A stretch of DNA of 64,000 nucleotides, taken from the NCBI GenBank assembly GCA_964482395.1, contig CAYZXK010000085.1:8401-72400 (forward strand), in the 5' to 3' direction. The stretch is from CAYZXK01 sp964482395. Its GTDB lineage: Bacteria > Planctomycetota > Phycisphaerae > UBA1845 > Fen-1342. A program made the position numbers and the translations under genes. The notes beneath the pieces were generated by a model that saw nothing but the letters and a program-made list of their open reading frames with translations, ran no database searches and was not told the DNA's origin. How positions within the stretch are numbered: the first letter of the stretch is position 1; each line of letters opens with the position of its first letter. Positions 61,487 through 64,000 of the stretch are shown here, piece after piece.

Positions 61487-63935
61487 ACTCCCCCCCCCAG
61501 TCGCCGCCGTCATCTTCGGCGCACGCTGACCCACTCAAGGCATCACCATCACCGAAACCTGTCGTGGCGCTAGCGCCAGCGGGGGTTTTGGTGATGGCGT
61601 CACTGGCTGCGAGCACAAAACGGGGTGCGGGACGACCCCCCTTCGGTCCGGGGGCCGGGTGTTCCCATGTACCGTAGCCAGCCATCGCCAGCGCGTCCAG
61701 GTCGGCTTTCGCCGCGTCCGTCCGGCCGCGGTATTGCTGCAAGCTGTGCGTCAGCTCGCGGGCCGTCACCGCGCCGCCCCGACGTTCGATCCACTCGATA
61801 AGCTGGCGACGGGCGCGGTCTTCCTCAGTCTCGCCTAGCACGGCGTACATGCGCCGACCTTCGTGCTTGAACCACTCGACCACGGCGATAGCTCGCCGCA
61901 TCGCGTCCGCGCTGATGTACGCGACGGCATCGCCGCCGGCCGCCACTTCCACGCACGTGAACAGCAGCGCGATACGAGCGCACGCGCCCTTCAGCTTCGC
62001 GTAGAACGCACGCAGGTCGTCGTCGACGATGTCGACCAGCTCGCGCGCGTGGCGGTCGTGCCACTCAATCCACAACGCCTTCGCTTCCTGCCCGATCGGA
62101 ATAAATCGCGGCCGGGGGCCCCCGTGCTCATCGACGGCCGGGGGCAGGGCCAGCAGCGCTTCGAGCAGCTTCCGCCATTCCGCGGCCACGTCATCGGGCA
62201 GCGCCGCTTCCGTCCACAGCGCCGGGCGGTCCGGCGGATACGCCACGAGCACGCGCGCAAGCAGCCCGGCTTCGCGCTCGGCCGTTCCGAAACTACGCGC
62301 TAAAGTGCCAGGCTGAATACTGCCGAGCACGCTTACCGCAGCCCGCTCTACGAAGTAATTCCCCTTGCCACTTTTGCGGTCGATGGTGACGGGGGCCGCG
62401 TCGTACATGGACAACCACGCCGGTTGATCGCTTCCCTTCCCGCCGCTCGCGTAGCGGTCAAACGCGCCGATCCACGCGGCCAGCTCGTCGCGCACCAGCA
62501 GCAACCCGAGCGGATTTTGTTCCAGCAATTCGCCGAGCTTTTCAACGGTGATATCCGACACGAGCAGCCGACGTTCGGTCGGGCGCTCGGGTTCGTTAGG
62601 TGGATCGGTCGGCGGGCCGTCGCGCTGTGATTTCTTCCATTCGGCCAGCCGAACGTTGTACCGTTCCACTTCGCGGGTGTATTCCTTCATGGCGTCGTCG
62701 AAGGCGCGGCGCTCGGCCTTGAACAGGTCGATGAGCGCACGTGTCACGAGCTTGAGCACGGGGCTTTTCGTGGTGCCAGATCGCCCAACCAGCATGCCCC
62801 ACAGCACCGCCGGTTCAATCCAGCCGGATTTCACCAGCACAGCAACACGATTCCCGATGCAGCCCGCGATCACTACCAGCACCGCCAGTGCAGCAAACGC
62901 GACATCCGTGCCCGTCGCCACGGCCACGCTCTCGACAAAGGCGCGCACGTGGCCGGGAAGCGCATCGACCGGGAAGGGCCGGAACGCCTCGGGCGCGGGC
63001 GTGTTCGGCGCCACGGCGCCCGGGGGCGCAGCGCACCGAGCTTGCTCGTTGTTCAGGGCTTCACCGCGGATGCAAGTGCGCTCGGCATCGTGCAGCCGCC
63101 TGAGAATGTCGGCATCGTCATATTTCCACGGCGTCGGCGCACTGTTCAGGTACTCGCGAATCGTTACCAGTGCGGTGTCGGTGTCCAAGCCGAAGCGCAC
63201 CCCGATAGCTGCCGCGGCGAACAGACGTCGACTTCCATCTTTATGGTCGTCAACCCGCAGTTTGCGCATCGCCGCCAGCGCCCGCCTCGCGCGCTCATTC
63301 ATGATCGCCGCCGACATAGCTGAGACTTGGGCGGGGGGCGCGTCAGCGTTTATGTCTTCCAGGTTGCCGCGCGTCACCAGCGTCAACAGCCACGCTGGCA
63401 TTTCCGCGGGCGTCATTTCGTGCGGGCCGTGTCCTTCACGCCAACGATATTGCCCACCGCTTGCGTGCGCCGAAGGCGGCGCGACGATGTACCCGGCGTC
63501 GCCGCGCACGTCGATCCCGGGCCGTAGGTTCGACCGGTTATGGACCACGCCACCGGGATGCTTGAAAACCAGGTGTCGCCCCCCGCCGCCGGTCAGTGCT
63601 TCGACCGTCGCGGGTAGCTCGCCGTGTTCGCGCACCAGTTCGGCAAGCGATTTATCACCGTCGTGCCGCGGGTCGATGTCCAACGCCACGATACCCGCGC
63701 GCTCGCCTGTTACGATACCAACGTTGGCATTGGGCCACGCTTGCCACCAACGGCTCAGCTCTACGGTATCGCGGCTCGCATCCTTCACCCCGTACCGTGT
63801 TCGCGGATGTTTCCCGGGCGAGCCGCACCCGGCCCGCTCACAGGTGCAACCGCCATCCCGCTTGATGCTGTGCAACGGCACCACGGGCCAGCCGTAGTTC
63901 GCGTAATAGAAGGCCGCGCGCTTCAAGTCACTCAA
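61368..63935 (-). CDS. Bifunctional primase-polymerase / DUF3987 replication protein
   Basis: About 855 aa. Residues ~1-180 are a prim-pol domain with catalytic D86-x-D88 (ALDIDP), GGGGRHLVF with H121, and the D142 region; C30/C32/C37 form a small Cys cluster. Residues ~320-740 resemble DUF3987 helicase/ATPase-like proteins, with a Walker-A-like GRSGTTKS at ~384-391 and LLVSDITVEKL. It should initiate replication of the element. TTG at 63935 overlaps the preceding stop. The last ~75 codons contain palindrome copy 2 (ITKTPAGASATTGFGDGDA) and a low-complexity tail that overlaps the next gene. Confidence 0.88.
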   Translation of the reverse strand: MSDLKRAAFYYANYGWPVVPLHSIKRDGGCTCERAGCGSPGKHPRTRYGVKDASRDTVELSRWWQAWPNANVGIVTGERAGIVALDIDPRHDGDKSLAELVREHGELPATVEALTGGGGRHLVFKHPGGVVHNRSNLRPGIDVRGDAGYIVAPPSAHASGGQYRWREGHGPHEMTPAEMPAWLLTLVTRGNLEDINADAPPAQVSAMSAAIMNERARRALAAMRKLRVDDHKDGSRRLFAAAAIGVRFGLDTDTALVTIREYLNSAPTPWKYDDADILRRLHDAERTCIRGEALNNEQARCAAPPGAVAPNTPAPEAFRPFPVDALPGHVRAFVESVAVATGTDVAFAALAVLVVIAGCIGNRVAVLVKSGWIEPAVLWGMLVGRSGTTKSPVLKLVTRALIDLFKAERRAFDDAMKEYTREVERYNVRLAEWKKSQRDGPPTDPPNEPERPTERRLLVSDITVEKLGELLEQNPLGLLLVRDELAAWIGAFDRYASGGKGSDQPAWLSMYDAAPVTIDRKSGKGNYFVERAAVSVLGSIQPGTLARSFGTAEREAGLLARVLVAYPPDRPALWTEAALPDDVAAEWRKLLEALLALPPAVDEHGGPRPRFIPIGQEAKALWIEWHDRHARELVDIVDDDLRAFYAKLKGACARIALLFTCVEVAAGGDAVAYISADAMRRAIAVVEWFKHEGRRMYAVLGETEEDRARRQLIEWIERRGGAVTARELTHSLQQYRGRTDAAKADLDALAMAGYGTWEHPAPGPKGGRPAPRFVLAASDAITKTPAGASATTGFGDGDALSGSACAEDDGGDWGGEYDGQPGHAGSAAGRTDRAGHRIAGPRGPAAVSAAIDDDG
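61539..61600. repeat. Intragenic palindromic repeat, copy 2
   Basis: Same design as copy 1, 280 bp away and in the same orientation. The 5' 21 nt (GGCATCACCATCACC, then GAAACC) are identical to copy 1, and so are 17 nt of the 3' arm. The central 14-mer TGGCGCTAGCGCCA is a perfect palindrome. It is in frame in the prim-pol gene, encoding ITKTPAGASATTGFGDGDA. Confidence 0.85.
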
Positions 63936-64000
63936 CGACGGCTCCCTGTCTTCTGCGCCTCTTCCGCCAACCAACCCCGCAGCGCATCGACGGGGTACAG
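63932..64000 (-). CDS. C-terminal tail of an unidentified gene (5' end outside window)
   Basis: The minus strand from the window edge reads LYPVDALRGWLAEEAQ and ends KTGSRR with TGA. This resembles the end of small helix-turn-helix/excisionase-type proteins (a tyrosine, then D-x-L-R-x-W-L), but 22 residues are too few to name it. Its TGA overlaps the prim-pol TTG start, so it is the next gene upstream in the element's operon. Confidence 0.6.
   Translation of the reverse strand: MYPVDALRGWLAEEAQKTGSRR

Noticed and set aside
62548..63897. 449-codon plus-strand frame inside the prim-pol gene
   Set aside because: It is Ser/Arg/Pro-rich, the usual complement pattern, and the prim-pol catalytic residues are clear on the minus strand.

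Overview
The window is a GC-rich bacterial chromosome segment with tightly packed genes. The lineage is most likely Planctomycetota, probably Phycisphaerae-like. This is inferred from two secreted proteins that end in a tandem EF-hand dockerin-like module (GDxNCDG...DINPFV), a PEP-CTERM protein, many lipoproteins, a prepilin-motif remnant, and an archaeal-type phenylalanyl-tRNA synthetase pair. No rRNA and no CRISPR array were seen.

Layout. 1-2.8 kb: 3' end of pgk, then rpe, a degenerate histidine-phosphatase-fold protein, accD and a LpxB-N-like membrane protein. 2.9-6.5 kb: araFGH, a complete L-arabinose ABC importer very close in sequence to the enterobacterial one. 6.7-10.3 kb: two secreted dockerin-tailed proteins, one with an agmatine/peptidylarginine deiminase domain. 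10.4-18.1 kb: an enolase-superfamily enzyme coupled to a PstS-like lipoprotein, asnS with an inserted coiled coil, a CitD-CitE fusion, and a MacA/MacB-ATPase-like pair. 18.4-33 kb: a small lipoprotein, an NtrC-type regulator, uvrA, a TPR protein, cinA, a YgfZ-like protein, an odd short-armed tRNA with anticodon UAA, a PilZ-REC-HPt protein, tRNA-Ser(GCU) and dnaE2. 33.5-44.4 kb: a PEP-CTERM protein, tsaB, ftcD, folD, an InlB-repeat lipoprotein, selB, an NfnAB-like flavoprotein pair, a MazG-like hydrolase and a PilZ protein. 44.8-57.9 kb: tandem metzincin lipoproteins, a corrinoid protein with an MttB-family methyltransferase, an ECF sigma/anti-sigma/propeller cluster, an acyl-CoA dehydrogenase, and archaeal-type pheS-pheT.

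58.0-64.0 kb: a degenerate IS3 OrfA lies next to tRNA-Gly(CCC). From there to the window edge runs an integrated element, all on the minus strand. In transcription order it has the tail of an unidentified gene (possibly a DNA-binding protein), a prim-pol/DUF3987 replication protein, a TubC-N-like protein, a 77-aa protein, an XRE regulator, and a tyrosine integrase whose 3' end overlaps the tRNA. The element probably continues beyond the window.

The least expected structure is a pair of about 60-bp near-perfect palindromes inside the element. They lie in two neighbouring genes, are read in the same phase in both, and encode nearly the same peptide. They look like an in-frame, intragenic palindromic repeat element. 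Other points worth attention are the class-I-shaped tRNA(UAA), the archaeal-type PheRS with a zinc ribbon, the CitD-CitE fusion, the AsnRS insertion, and several proteins that keep a fold but have lost a catalytic residue.
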